A stretch of 64,000 nt of DNA from Trueperaceae bacterium (GCA_013697735.1 JACCWH010000201.1:1-64000), one strand, 5' to 3'; shown: positions 8,748-18,167, numbered from the stretch's first letter. The notes: a model not told the origin generated them from the sequence alone. A program made the numbers and translations.

Positions 8748-8848
8748 CGATGACTCCCTTCGGCTCGCGCGCGAGCCCTCGGTTCCAGGTGGTGTCGTCG
8801 GGGCGGCAGGGGGTGGCATGGACTCATCCACCTCTGTGCCCACGCTGC

Positions 8849-8863
8849 TGAAACCGCGTTTCA
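8849..8863. promoter_or_regulatory. palindromic IclR-family operator
   Basis: TGAAACCGCGTTTCA is a perfect inverted repeat (arms TGAAAC/GTTTCA, 3-nt centre). It sits in the 273-bp divergent region, 102 bp from the SDR start and 158 bp from the iclR-type start, so one site could control both directions. It is the strongest of three related sites. Confidence 0.65.
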
Positions 8864-9020
8864 TCGGCATGCTACCGTGGGCATCGCATCAGCGAGACCC
8901 GCCACGGCGCCAGTACGGTAGCCTGCGGGCGTCGATAGAGGGCGACATTTCCGACCCCGGTACCGACCGTGGGTCGCGCATCGCGGCGCAGCCTCGCGGT
9001 CGCCGCTCGGAGGAGTGGGC

Positions 9021-9848
9021 ATGGCAGTGAGCACCACGCAAGGGCACGATCCGAAGTACACCGTGCAGGTCCTGACCCGCGCCGTCACTGCACTCGCCGC
9101 CTTGGCCGAGGCCGAGGGGCCGCTCAGTCTCGACGACCTCGGTAGCGCGACGGCGATCAACAAGCCTTCGCTCCTGCGGATACTCCGAACGCTCGAGAGC
9201 GAACGGCTCGTACGGCGGAGCGAGAGCGGCTACGCGCTCGGACCACGCGTCCTCGAGTTGTCACACGGGTACCTCCGAGGTCTCGCACTCGACGACGTGG
9301 CGCGGCCGTATATGGCCGACCTCGCGCGCCACACGCGGCAGACCGTTTCCCTCGCGATCCGCGACGGTCTCGACGTCGTCTACGTCGCGATCGAACAGGC
9401 CCAGCAGGAGATCGGGATTCAGGGATCGGTGGGCGCACGCCATCCGGTGAACGCCACCGCGCTCGGCAAGGTCCTGCTCGCGGGCCTCGACGACGACACG
9501 CTCCGCGCGACCCTCGACGGCCAGCCCCTCCCCCGTCTCACGCACCGCACCATCACCGATCCCGACGCACTCGTACGGCATCTCGTCCTCGTGCGCGCGC
9601 AGGGCTACGCCGACGACGACGAGGAGCGGGGCATGGGCATCCGCTGCGTGGCCGCGCCCATACGGCGCGCCGACGGGCGGGTGATCGCGGCGATGAGCAT
9701 CGCGGGGGCGATCTTCCACATGACGGAGGACGTAGTACCCGAGGCCCGGGCGCGACTCGTCAAGGCCACCGACGACATCTCCGCCGCCTTCGGCCGGCGC
9801 TCGAGCGAAACGACGGACCGACCTCACGCGCTAGGAGCCACGACGTGA
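9021..9848 (+). CDS. IclR-family transcriptional regulator
   Basis: 275-aa regulator with an N-terminal winged helix-turn-helix (about residues 12-75, containing the SLDDLGSATAINKPSLLRIL recognition region) and a C-terminal IclR effector-binding domain (about 90-265, with the GARHPVNATALGKVLLAG motif). ATG 9021 is chosen over an in-frame GTG at 9015 because GGAGGAG ends at 9015. It probably controls the flanking transporter/dehydrogenase genes and itself through the palindromes at 2195, 6773 and 8849. The effector is likely the imported substrate or a metabolite of it. Its stop overlaps the next start (GTGA). Confidence 0.93.
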   Translation: MAVSTTQGHDPKYTVQVLTRAVTALAALAEAEGPLSLDDLGSATAINKPSLLRILRTLESERLVRRSESGYALGPRVLELSHGYLRGLALDDVARPYMADLARHTRQTVSLAIRDGLDVVYVAIEQAQQEIGIQGSVGARHPVNATALGKVLLAGLDDDTLRATLDGQPLPRLTHRTITDPDALVRHLVLVRAQGYADDDEERGMGIRCVAAPIRRADGRVIAAMSIAGAIFHMTEDVVPEARARLVKATDDISAAFGRRSSETTDRPHALGATT

Positions 9849-10783
9849 CCCCCTTGAACGACACCATCCGATCCGCACTCACCTGGTCGACGACCGCACT
9901 TCCGGGGGACCCGTCCGCCGGCTCCGTCGCGCTCCGTCACGCCGAAGTCGTCGGACCCACCGACGGCCCGACCGTGACCATCACCTGCGGCGTCCACGGC
10001 GACGAGGGCCCGTGGGGAGCACTCGCCGTGCAGCGTGTGCTCGAGCGGCCGCTCGTCGAATTGCGCGGTCGCCTGCGGCTGGTGTTCGCAGCAAACCCGA
10101 CGTCGGTGGCGGCGGACACGCGCGGGTCTCCTCTCGATCACCTCGACCTGAACAGGTGCTTCCCCGGTGCGGAGTCGGGATCGCACAGCGAGCGGCTCGC
10201 CGCCGTACTTGCCAGGATCGTTGCGGGGAGCGACGTGCTGATTGACCTCCACGGCGGGGGAAGCTGGTGCGTCAACGCCTTCGCCTTTCGATTCCCGGGC
10301 TCGGAAGACCTGGCAAACGCCGTCGGAGCGCCGTTCGTGGTCGACATGGCAATCCGCACCGGCAACCTCGCGGGGCACGTGTCGGCAGCCGGTACACGCG
10401 TCGTCGCGATCGAGATGGGGGGCCGATCCGTCGACGAGCTGCTCTGGCGCGATCGGCTCGGAGACGGCGTTGAGCGCGTCCTCGGCGTGGCCGAGTCGCT
10501 CCCGCGGAGGCTGAGTGAGCCCGAACCCTCGACTCCCGTCACTGACCTCTCGGTGGTGCGCCCGAGCATCGGCGGCGTGCTCGTACCGGCCGTCCGCCAG
10601 GACGCGATCGGGACCGTCGTTCCGAAAGACACGCTTCTCGGCGTCGTGCACGACCTCCACACGATGGAACCCAGCGAGTCGCTCACTGCCCCATTCGATC
10701 GCACGGCTCTGCTCCTCATCCGACCGCACGTCGCCGTGCTCGAGGGTGGCGCGATGACGTACGTCGTCGGCCGACCGGGGTAG
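9845..10783 (+). CDS. AstE/AspA-family zinc deacylase (succinylglutamate desuccinylase-like)
   Basis: 312-aa M14-type metallohydrolase of the succinylglutamate desuccinylase/aspartoacylase family, which remove an acyl group from an N-acyl amino acid. Zinc ligands are visible as His and Glu of GVHGDE and His of DLHGGG; LNRCFPG is the family substrate-binding motif. The GTG start overlaps the iclR-type stop by 4 nt, so regulator and enzyme are made from one message. The pairing with a peptide/opine-type transporter suggests cleavage of an imported N-acylated amino acid or related amide. Exact substrate not determinable. Confidence 0.88.
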   Translation: MTPLNDTIRSALTWSTTALPGDPSAGSVALRHAEVVGPTDGPTVTITCGVHGDEGPWGALAVQRVLERPLVELRGRLRLVFAANPTSVAADTRGSPLDHLDLNRCFPGAESGSHSERLAAVLARIVAGSDVLIDLHGGGSWCVNAFAFRFPGSEDLANAVGAPFVVDMAIRTGNLAGHVSAAGTRVVAIEMGGRSVDELLWRDRLGDGVERVLGVAESLPRRLSEPEPSTPVTDLSVVRPSIGGVLVPAVRQDAIGTVVPKDTLLGVVHDLHTMEPSESLTAPFDRTALLLIRPHVAVLEGGAMTYVVGRPG

Positions 10784-10865
10784 AGGCACCGCGGCCGCGC
10801 CCCCCGGTCACCTGCCGCAGACTCGTTGCACACAGTGGTGTCATGCTCGCGTTGCAGGGGGCTTC

Positions 10866-13800
10866 ATGCGGGCCGACGACGAGCGCGAACAGACCAGCAC
10901 CAGCACCAGCACATCGGTGGCACAGGAGGAGCGTGTCGCCGCCGACACGCCGCACGCGCACGGTGGCGACCTCCGCGGCGACGAGCCGACGGCGGTCGTC
11001 GCGATCGGCGCCTCGGCCGGCGGCCTCGGCGCCCTCAGGCAACTCCTCGGCGGCATGCCCGGCGATGCGGGACTCGCCGTCGTGGTGGTGGTCCACCTCT
11101 CCCCCGACCACGAGAGCCACCTCGTGCACCTGTTGCAACCGCTTTCGACGATGCCGGTGCGGCAGATCTCGGAGACCACGACGCTCGAGCGCGACCACGT
11201 CTACGTGATCCCGCCGGGTGCGAACGTCTCGAGCGTCGACTCGCACCTGCGACTCTCGAAGCTCGAGCACGATCGGCGCGACCGGGCGCCGATCGACCAC
11301 TTCTTCCGAACGCTCTCGCAGACGCACGATGGGCACTCGATCGGCGTGGTGCTGACCGGCACCGGCAGCGATGGAGCGCTCGGGCTCCGGAGGATCAAGG
11401 AGCGCGGCGGGCTTACCATCGCCCAGGACCCGAGCGAAGCGGAATACGACGGCATGCCTCAAGCCGCGATCTCCACCGGCATGGTCGACCTCATACTCAC
11501 GCTCGACGCCATCCCCAATGCGATCGCTTCCTATGTCGCGACCGAGCCGCAAATAGTCGGAGACGACGGCGACGGCGACACCGCGACGAAGGAGGCAACG
11601 TTGCAGGCCCTCTTCGCGCTCATCCGCTCCCGAACGGGGCGGGACTTCTCCCGCTACAAGCGCTCCACGCTCCTCAGACGTATCGCGCGGCGGATGCAGA
11701 TCCACCGCAGCGAGCGGCTCGAAGAGTACCTCGACTACCTCCGCAGGCACCCCGCTGAAGTCGAAGCGCTGGCGGACGAGTGCTTGGTGTCGGTGACCGA
11801 ATTCTTCCGCGACGCCGCCGTCTTCGCGGAGCTCGAGCGTAGCGTCGTTCCGAAGCTCTTCGAAGGCAAGGGGTCCGAGGACTCGGTGCGCGTGTGGTCG
11901 GTCGGGTGTTCCACCGGCGAGGAAGCCTACTCGGTTGCCATCCTCCTGCTCGAACACGCGGCCACGCTCGACGAACCACCCGCCGTCCAGGTATTCGCCA
12001 CCGATCTGCACGAGCCGTCGCTCCGTCGCGCTCGCGAGGGAACCTACCCGGAGACGATCGAGTCGATCGTGCCGCAGGAGCGGCTTCGACGCTACTTCAC
12101 CAAAGAGCGCGGCGCGTACCGGATCCGGAAGGAAGTGCGCGACGCGATCGTCTTCACATCGCACAACGTGCTCTCCGATGCGCCATTCTCGCGCCTCGAC
12201 CTCCTGCTCTGCCGCAATCTGCTGATCTACTTGGATCGGGGTGTCCAGCGCGACGTGGTCAACCTCTTCCTCTACGCCCTCCTTCCGCGAGGGTACCTGC
12301 TGCTCGGCTCGGCGGAGTCCCTCGACCGCGATGACGCGTTCGCCACGGTGCACATCGGTTACGCCCTCTTCCAGAAGCGGGGCGACGCCGTCAAGCCGGC
12401 CGTGCCCGTGTTCCCGCTGGCGCCGCGACTGCTCCATCCAACTCCGGAACCCGCACGCACCCGGCGCCTCACAGGCTTCGCCGATGTGCACAGCGAACTG
12501 CTCGACCGGCTCGGTCCGCCGAGCGTGATGATCGACGACGACGATTCGGTCCTCCATCTCTCCGCACGAGCGGGTGAGTACCTCCGCCACCCCGGCGGAG
12601 GACTGACGAACGACGTCCTGAAGCTCGTGCGCGAAGAGTTCCGTTTGGAACTGAGAAGCGCCCTCCACGTCGTGCGGAGCGAGGGGCATCCGATGCGAAC
12701 GGCGAAGGTCCACTTCGAGCGTCACGGGACGGAGCACACAGCCGTGATCGACGTCCGCCCTGCGGACGATGCGCACCACAAGGGCGTCATCCTGCTCCTC
12801 TTCGAGGAGGGAGACCCCACAGACGGCGACGTCGTCACGTTCGCGAACGCGACATCCAACGGGGAGCCCTACGACCTGCACGTGACTGCTCTCGAGCGCG
12901 AACTCCAGCTGACGCGTGGACGACTGCAGCACGTGCTCGAGAACGCGGAGTCGACGAACGAGGAGATGCGTGCGAGCAACGAGGAGCTCCAGTCGATGAA
13001 CGAGGAGCTCCGATCCGCGATGGAGGAGTTCGAGACGTCGAAGGAGGAGCTGCAGTCCGTCAACGAAGAGCTCTTGACGGTGAACGAGGAGAATCAGCAC
13101 AAGGTCGAGGAGCTCGCACAGATGAGCAGCGACCTGCAGACGCTCATGAGTGCGACGGAGATCGCGACGCTCTTCCTCGACCGAGAGTTGCGCATCCTCC
13201 GCTTCACGCCACGCGTCGGGACGGTCTTCAACGTGCGGCACAGAGATCGCGGGCGCGCGATCGGCGATCTCACACACCGGTTCGGCTCGCACGACCTGAT
13301 GGGCGACGCAGCCCGCGTCCTAGAGCGGCTCGTTCCGACCGAACGGGAGCTCGTGACGGACACGGGCGAGTACTTCCTCACTCGTGTGCACCCGTACCGC
13401 TCGAGCGACGATCGGATCGAGGGCGTGGTCATCACCTTCGTCGACATCACGCAGCACAAGGAGGCGGAACGGCGCGTCCGAGAGGTGAACACGAAGCTCG
13501 AGCAGATCGTGGCCGAACGCACCACGCAACTCCGCCACGCGAACGAGGAACTCGAGGCGTTCAACCAATCCGTCTCTCACGACCTACGCGCCCCGTTGCG
13601 TGGCATCGAGCGCTTCACCACGGCCACCCTCGCGAAGTATGGCGACGCCCTCGAGGAAGACGGCCGCGACCTGCTGCACCTGGTGGTCAGCGGTGCGAAA
13701 CGGATGACGGAGCAGATCGACGGGCTCCTAGACCTCTCGCGCGTGGGGCGGGGAGAATTCCGGTGGGAGCGCGTCGATCTCGCGGAGATCGCCGAACAGG

Positions 13801-14231
13801 TCGTGCGCGAGCTTCGAGCACGAGAACCGGAACGCCGGGCCGACGTCGTGATCGCGCCCGTCCTAGTGGCCTACGGCGACGAGCGCCTGCTGCGGATCGT
13901 CGTGTCGAACCTCCTCGAGAACGCCTGGAAGTTCACTCGTGGCGAGGACGCGACGCGAATCGAGGTCGGCGAGCAGCTCGTCGGCGGGGAACGTGCCTTC
14001 ATCGTGCGCGACAACGGCGCCGGCTTCGATCCCCGCGGCGCGCACCGGCTCTTCGTGCCGTTCCAGCGACTCCATGATCCAGATTCCTTCGAGGGCTCCG
14101 GGATCGGTCTGGCGCTCGTGCACCGGATCATCACGCGGCACGGTGGCACGATGGGGGCCGAGGGCGAGGTGGGGGCCGGTAGCTCGTTCACGTTCACGCT
14201 CCCCCCTGCCCCGACGGATGCAGCGAATTGA
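10866..14231 (+). CDS. CheB-CheR-PAS-histidine kinase fusion protein
   Basis: 1121-aa cytoplasmic signalling hybrid. Order: CheB methylesterase (about 42-225; catalytic Ser50, His77, Asp169) without an N-terminal receiver; CheR methyltransferase (about 245-500; SAM site VGCSTGEEAYS near 346-356); a coiled coil rich in NEE(L/M) repeats (about 675-758); a PAS-like segment (about 760-880); and a histidine kinase with phospho-acceptor His905 (VSHDLRAP), N-box (NLLENAWKF), G1 (DNGAGFD) and G2 (GSGIGLAL). No chemoreceptors or CheA/CheW are nearby, so a chemotaxis role is not supported. The output may be the receiver/HD-GYP protein encoded convergently next door. Confidence 0.93.
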   Translation: MRADDEREQTSTSTSTSVAQEERVAADTPHAHGGDLRGDEPTAVVAIGASAGGLGALRQLLGGMPGDAGLAVVVVVHLSPDHESHLVHLLQPLSTMPVRQISETTTLERDHVYVIPPGANVSSVDSHLRLSKLEHDRRDRAPIDHFFRTLSQTHDGHSIGVVLTGTGSDGALGLRRIKERGGLTIAQDPSEAEYDGMPQAAISTGMVDLILTLDAIPNAIASYVATEPQIVGDDGDGDTATKEATLQALFALIRSRTGRDFSRYKRSTLLRRIARRMQIHRSERLEEYLDYLRRHPAEVEALADECLVSVTEFFRDAAVFAELERSVVPKLFEGKGSEDSVRVWSVGCSTGEEAYSVAILLLEHAATLDEPPAVQVFATDLHEPSLRRAREGTYPETIESIVPQERLRRYFTKERGAYRIRKEVRDAIVFTSHNVLSDAPFSRLDLLLCRNLLIYLDRGVQRDVVNLFLYALLPRGYLLLGSAESLDRDDAFATVHIGYALFQKRGDAVKPAVPVFPLAPRLLHPTPEPARTRRLTGFADVHSELLDRLGPPSVMIDDDDSVLHLSARAGEYLRHPGGGLTNDVLKLVREEFRLELRSALHVVRSEGHPMRTAKVHFERHGTEHTAVIDVRPADDAHHKGVILLLFEEGDPTDGDVVTFANATSNGEPYDLHVTALERELQLTRGRLQHVLENAESTNEEMRASNEELQSMNEELRSAMEEFETSKEELQSVNEELLTVNEENQHKVEELAQMSSDLQTLMSATEIATLFLDRELRILRFTPRVGTVFNVRHRDRGRAIGDLTHRFGSHDLMGDAARVLERLVPTERELVTDTGEYFLTRVHPYRSSDDRIEGVVITFVDITQHKEAERRVREVNTKLEQIVAERTTQLRHANEELEAFNQSVSHDLRAPLRGIERFTTATLAKYGDALEEDGRDLLHLVVSGAKRMTEQIDGLLDLSRVGRGEFRWERVDLAEIAEQVVRELRAREPERRADVVIAPVLVAYGDERLLRIVVSNLLENAWKFTRGEDATRIEVGEQLVGGERAFIVRDNGAGFDPRGAHRLFVPFQRLHDPDSFEGSGIGLALVHRIITRHGGTMGAEGEVGAGSSFTFTLPPAPTDAAN

Positions 14232-14279
14232 CGCACGTGTGCGGCGTGCGGGGCGCGGCGCCTTCGGCACTCGAATTCG

Positions 14280-15875
14280 TCAGGGGGCGAGGAACGCGTC
14301 GACGACGTGCGGATCGAAGAGTCGTCCGGCCCCTTCGGCGATGAAGCGCCGGGCACGCTCGTCGTCCCATGCCCGGCGGTAGGGTCGATCAGTGGTCAGC
14401 GCGTCGTAGACGTCGACCACCGCGAAGATCCGAGCCGCGAACGGTATCTCGGTGCCGCCGATCCCCCGGGGATAGCCGCTCCCGTCCCAGCGTTCGTGAT
14501 GCGCATAGGGTATGTCGAGCGCCGACCGTAGGTAGGCGATCGGTTCGAGCAGGTCGCGAGCGAATTCCGTGTGCCGCTGCATCGTACTGTGCTCTTCCGG
14601 CGTGAGCGGCGCTCGCTTCCCCAGAATCGCGTCGGGCACAGCAATCTTTCCGATATCGTGGAGCAGCGCGCCACGCCGTAGGTCGTTCAAGGCATCGTCC
14701 TCGTGGACGCCGAGTCGTCGCGCGAGGTCGAGCGTCGCCGTCGCGACGCGCGCGCTGTGCTCCTTCGTCTCGTGGTCGCGGAGGTCGAGCGCGCGCGACC
14801 AACCCGCGATCGTGGCGTCGTAGGCGTGCAGGAGCTCGTCGTTGGCGCTCATCAGCCGGGAGCGGAGCCGACGGGCGTCGATCGCCGACGCGGCGAGGGC
14901 GCACTGCGTCCCCACGAACTCGAGCCAGTCCAGTCGACCGGACTCCGGAGGGGTGCTCGCGTAGAGCTCGAGTAGTCCGACCGGCTCCTCGCGCACCTTG
15001 AGGGCGATGGCGTGATACGACACCGCCCCCACCGCGCGCATCACCTCGCGCCGGGCGAAGTCCAGATCCGCACCGCCCTCGGGCGCGAGCTCCAGGGTCA
15101 CCTGGCCCCCATCGACGGCCCCGCGCGCCGCGGGATCGGTCTGCGAGAGCGGCCCCCGCCGCAGATCGTCGGCTGCGAGGCCACGGGATGCGACCGGGAC
15201 GAAGGAGCCTCCGCGGAGGAGCGAAAAGCTTGCCGCATCCACCGGAATGAACGGTACGAGGGCGTCGAGCACCGCTTCGAGCAACTGCTCGAGGGGAAGA
15301 TCCGCGACGATCGCCGCGTCGATTCCGCGCAGCGCACGGAGCCTCGCGAGCGACACCTCAAGCCTGTCCTGAGCGCTGCGACGGACGGCGACCTCGTGCT
15401 CGAGGCGGTGCTCGGCGGCGTCCATCGCCGCCTCGTGGGCATCCGTGGAAGCGGCGCGAGCGCTCTCCCGCTTCGCCAGCGAGAGCGCACGCTGACGACC
15501 CACCGCGTACCGCAGCACGCGTTGGAGGACGTTGGCATTGATCGTGTCCTTCACGAGGTAGTCCTGCGCGCCGAGCGAGACCGCTCGCACGCCGAGTTCT
15601 TCGTCGCGGTACCCCGTCAGCACGATGACGGCGACGTCGTCTGCAGCAGACAGGACGCGTTCGACGGTCGCGATTCCGCCGCTATCGGGCAGGTCGAGAT
15701 CGAGGAACACGAGGTCGATCTCGGCGTGCGCGAGCACCACGAGCGCGGCCTCCACACTCCCGACGAGGCGGACGCTGTCGGCTGGGACATGGAGCTCGTC
15801 GAGCATCATGCCGAAGAGCCGGGCGTCCGTCGGATCGTCTTCTACGAGCAGGAGTCGGTAGTGCTGTGTCGACAT
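14280..15875 (-). CDS. receiver/HD-GYP response regulator (c-di-GMP phosphodiesterase)
   Basis: 531-aa response regulator. The N-terminal receiver has the acidic pair in VEDD (13-14), phospho-acceptor Asp59 (VFLDLDLP) and the Lys of YLVKD. A middle region (about 150-320) looks like a GAF-type sensor. The C-terminal HD-GYP domain has LLHDIGK (about 402-408) and the GYP motif in GSGYPRG (about 465), so it should hydrolyse c-di-GMP. It converges on the histidine kinase gene with 48 nt between stops and is divergent from the GGDEF gene, which suggests opposing control of c-di-GMP. Confidence 0.92.
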   Translation of the reverse strand: MSTQHYRLLLVEDDPTDARLFGMMLDELHVPADSVRLVGSVEAALVVLAHAEIDLVFLDLDLPDSGGIATVERVLSAADDVAVIVLTGYRDEELGVRAVSLGAQDYLVKDTINANVLQRVLRYAVGRQRALSLAKRESARAASTDAHEAAMDAAEHRLEHEVAVRRSAQDRLEVSLARLRALRGIDAAIVADLPLEQLLEAVLDALVPFIPVDAASFSLLRGGSFVPVASRGLAADDLRRGPLSQTDPAARGAVDGGQVTLELAPEGGADLDFARREVMRAVGAVSYHAIALKVREEPVGLLELYASTPPESGRLDWLEFVGTQCALAASAIDARRLRSRLMSANDELLHAYDATIAGWSRALDLRDHETKEHSARVATATLDLARRLGVHEDDALNDLRRGALLHDIGKIAVPDAILGKRAPLTPEEHSTMQRHTEFARDLLEPIAYLRSALDIPYAHHERWDGSGYPRGIGGTEIPFAARIFAVVDVYDALTTDRPYRRAWDDERARRFIAEGAGRLFDPHVVDAFLAP

Positions 15876-15970
15876 GCTTCACCAAATTCCGACCACACCA
15901 TCCGAACAACGCATGCTCGACCGGTGGCGGCGATCGTGATGAATGGTAGCGGACGTCGAACGTTTCTCTC

Positions 15971-17758
15971 GTGACAGCCGGTACGCCCTGGTATCGTGCC
16001 GCGGTGGAGGACCTCACGACCGAAGCCCTGCCGCAGGAGTACGCCCAAAAACTCATCGACGAACACGGAGCCGCGCCGGCGGCCCCGGCTCGAACCTCGA
16101 GACCGACCGAAACGGCCGCCACCCTTGCGCTCGGCGCTGCGCGATCCGCCGCAGCGGGCGACGTGGCCGGATACGTCGCGGCCGCCGAGCTGGCGGTGGC
16201 AGCGTGCAGCGCGGACGGCGACCCCACTCGCCTCGCCGGGGCCCTCGTCGAGGCCGGCAACGCCGCCCGCATGGCTGGTGCCCACCAGCGAGCGCTGGAA
16301 CTCCTCGCACGCGCGATCGCAGTGCCGGGCCTCGACGACGCGGCCGACAGCCACACCCCCATCCTCGCCACCGCCCATCACCGGATGGCCATCGTCTACG
16401 ACGCCATGGGTGACGCTGCGACGGCACTCTCCCACCTCCGCGAGGCCGAATCCGCGTACGTGCACATCGACGACCGACCAGGCCTGGCGCGGGTGCGCAA
16501 CAGCCTCGGCATCATCTATTCCCGCACGGGTGATCTCGAGCGCGCGCTCGAGTTCTTCGGTGCGTGCGTCGCCGAGGCCGAGCGTGTACGTGACGCCGAG
16601 CGCCTCTCCGCCGGCCTCTCGAACATCAGCATCACCACTCGCCTCCTCGGCCGCTACGACGAGGCCGTGGCGAACGCCGAGCGGGCGACTTCGATCGCGG
16701 CCGAGCACGGCGAACGGAGTTCGATGGCGTCGTCTCGCTCGAATCTCGCGCTCGCCTACGCTGCGGCCGGCCGCAGCGACGAGGCCCGGGTCGCCTTCGA
16801 AGACGCCCGTTCGCTGCACGAGGCGCTCGGTGATCGCTTCTTCCTCGCCGAGCATCTCCGTGCCTACTCCGAATTCCTCGCCGCCCAAGACGAGACGTCC
16901 AGCGCCCTCGAGCAGGCGCACGCGTCACTCGCCCTCGCCGTCGACATCGATGCGCTCGCTCTCGTGCGCGACGGACACGAGGCACTCGCCGGCCTCCACA
17001 AGCGTCGCGGCGAGTTCGGCCTCGCGCTCGAGCACTTCGAGCGCCACCACGAGATGTCCGTTCGGCTCGACGCCGAGGCGGCCGCTCGCGACCTCCGAAC
17101 CCAGAAGTGGCAGTACGAGCTCGACCAGGCGCAGCGCGCGACGGACGTGGCCCGAGCGGAGCGTGCCACGCTGGCGAGCGGCTATGCCCGTCTTGAGGCC
17201 CTCCACGAGCTCCTCGCGCGGCAGACGCGTGAGCTCGAGGCTCGGAGCCGCATCGACGATCTGACGCGGATCGCGAATCGCGGCGCATTCGAAGAGCGTC
17301 TGCACGAGGAGTCGGCGCGCGCCGCACGGCAGATGACGCCCTTCGCGCTCGTCTTCGTCGATCTCGACGCCTTCAAGGCCGTGAACGACACCTTCGGGCA
17401 CGGCGTGGGCGACGACGTCCTCAGGATCGTCGGCGACGTGTTGCGGAGGGCCGTGCGCGAGACCGACTGCGCAGCACGCATGGGGGGGGAGGAGTTCGCC
17501 GTCCTCCTCACGGGCACGAGCGGGGCCGGCGCCGTGCGCGTCGCCGAGAAGCTGCGGACCGCCATCGCGCACCACCCTTGGCACGCGCTGCGACCCGGGC
17601 TCCGAATCACCGCCAGCTTCGGCGCCGCCACCTCGGACGAGGTCGACGCCGACCCCACGCGCCTCCTCGAGCTCGCCGACGCGCGCCTCTATCACGCCAA
17701 GGCCGCTGGACGGGATCGGGTGGTGGCGACCGCGCCGACGCTCGCGGCTCTCGAATGA
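15971..17758 (+). CDS. TPR-repeat diguanylate cyclase (GGDEF)
   Basis: 595-aa protein with tetratricopeptide repeats (about residues 50-380), a helical linker and a C-terminal GGDEF domain (about 425-590). The active site reads GGEEF near residue 505. An RxxD inhibitory site (RETD) lies five residues before it, so product feedback inhibition is expected. It should make c-di-GMP under control of a TPR-mediated interaction. The GTG at 15971 is uncertain; another GTG at 16004 is in frame and neither has a good ribosome site. Divergent from the HD-GYP gene across 95 bp. Confidence 0.9.
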   Translation: MTAGTPWYRAAVEDLTTEALPQEYAQKLIDEHGAAPAAPARTSRPTETAATLALGAARSAAAGDVAGYVAAAELAVAACSADGDPTRLAGALVEAGNAARMAGAHQRALELLARAIAVPGLDDAADSHTPILATAHHRMAIVYDAMGDAATALSHLREAESAYVHIDDRPGLARVRNSLGIIYSRTGDLERALEFFGACVAEAERVRDAERLSAGLSNISITTRLLGRYDEAVANAERATSIAAEHGERSSMASSRSNLALAYAAAGRSDEARVAFEDARSLHEALGDRFFLAEHLRAYSEFLAAQDETSSALEQAHASLALAVDIDALALVRDGHEALAGLHKRRGEFGLALEHFERHHEMSVRLDAEAAARDLRTQKWQYELDQAQRATDVARAERATLASGYARLEALHELLARQTRELEARSRIDDLTRIANRGAFEERLHEESARAARQMTPFALVFVDLDAFKAVNDTFGHGVGDDVLRIVGDVLRRAVRETDCAARMGGEEFAVLLTGTSGAGAVRVAEKLRTAIAHHPWHALRPGLRITASFGAATSDEVDADPTRLLELADARLYHAKAAGRDRVVATAPTLAALE

Positions 17759-17831
17759 CGTCGCTCGGGTCGATGTGGTAGCATCCCGCGGGTCGGCATC
17801 GTGCCCTCGGGCGCGCGCCGCCCGGGTCTGC

Positions 17832-17837
17832 TAGACT
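17832..17837 (+). promoter_or_regulatory. candidate -10 element for tRNA-His/tRNA-Leu
   Basis: TAGACT lies 15 nt before tRNA-His, a fitting position for a -10 box. No clear -35 is seen, so the call is tentative. Confidence 0.3.
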
Positions 17838-17852
17838 CGTCGACGCGAGCGT

Positions 17853-17930
17853 GGTGGATGTAGCTCAGTAGGTTAGAGCACCTGATTGTGGTTCAGGGGG
17901 TCGAGGGTTCAAATCCCTTCATCCACCCCA
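17853..17930 (+). tRNA. tRNA-His (anticodon GTG)
   Basis: Acceptor GTGGATG/CATCCAC with the His-specific extra G(-1) at 17853 facing discriminator C at 17927. The anticodon stem CCTGA/TCAGG carries loop TTGTGGT (anticodon GTG). The T-loop is TTCAAAT, and CCA is encoded at 17928-17930. Confidence 0.95.
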
Positions 17931-17970
17931 CCGTCTCCCCGGGGCACACCCTCGGGTCGTCGGGCTGCGC

Positions 17971-18054
17971 GCGAGGATGGCGGAACTGGTAGACGCGCCA
18001 GACTTAGGATCTGGTGTCTTTGACGTGCGGGTTCAAGTCCCGCTCCTCGCACCA
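17971..18054 (+). tRNA. tRNA-Leu (anticodon TAG)
   Basis: Type II tRNA with a long variable arm. Acceptor GCGAGGA/TCCTCGC, D-loop with CTGGTAGACGCG, anticodon stem CCAGA/TCTGG and loop CTTAGGA (anticodon TAG). The T-arm GCGGG-TTCAAGT-CCCGC is perfect. Discriminator A, CCA encoded at 18052-18054. It lies 40 nt after tRNA-His. Confidence 0.95.
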
Positions 18055-18167
18055 CGTCCCGACGCAGCTCCGAGTCCCGCCCCGGGACCACCGTCAGGAG
18101 ATCCACGAGCGCGTCGTGCGCCCGACCCAATGGGATCGTGCGCCTCGGACCGCCGGAAGAGGCCAGT

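Noticed and set aside
10716-13292. 858-aa open frame antisense to the CheB-CheR-kinase gene
   Set aside because: Shadow of high-GC codon bias; His/Val/Arg-rich, motif-free translation.
10866-14231. Chemotaxis operon
   Set aside because: CheB and CheR domains are present but no receptors, CheA, CheW or CheY-only genes occur nearby.
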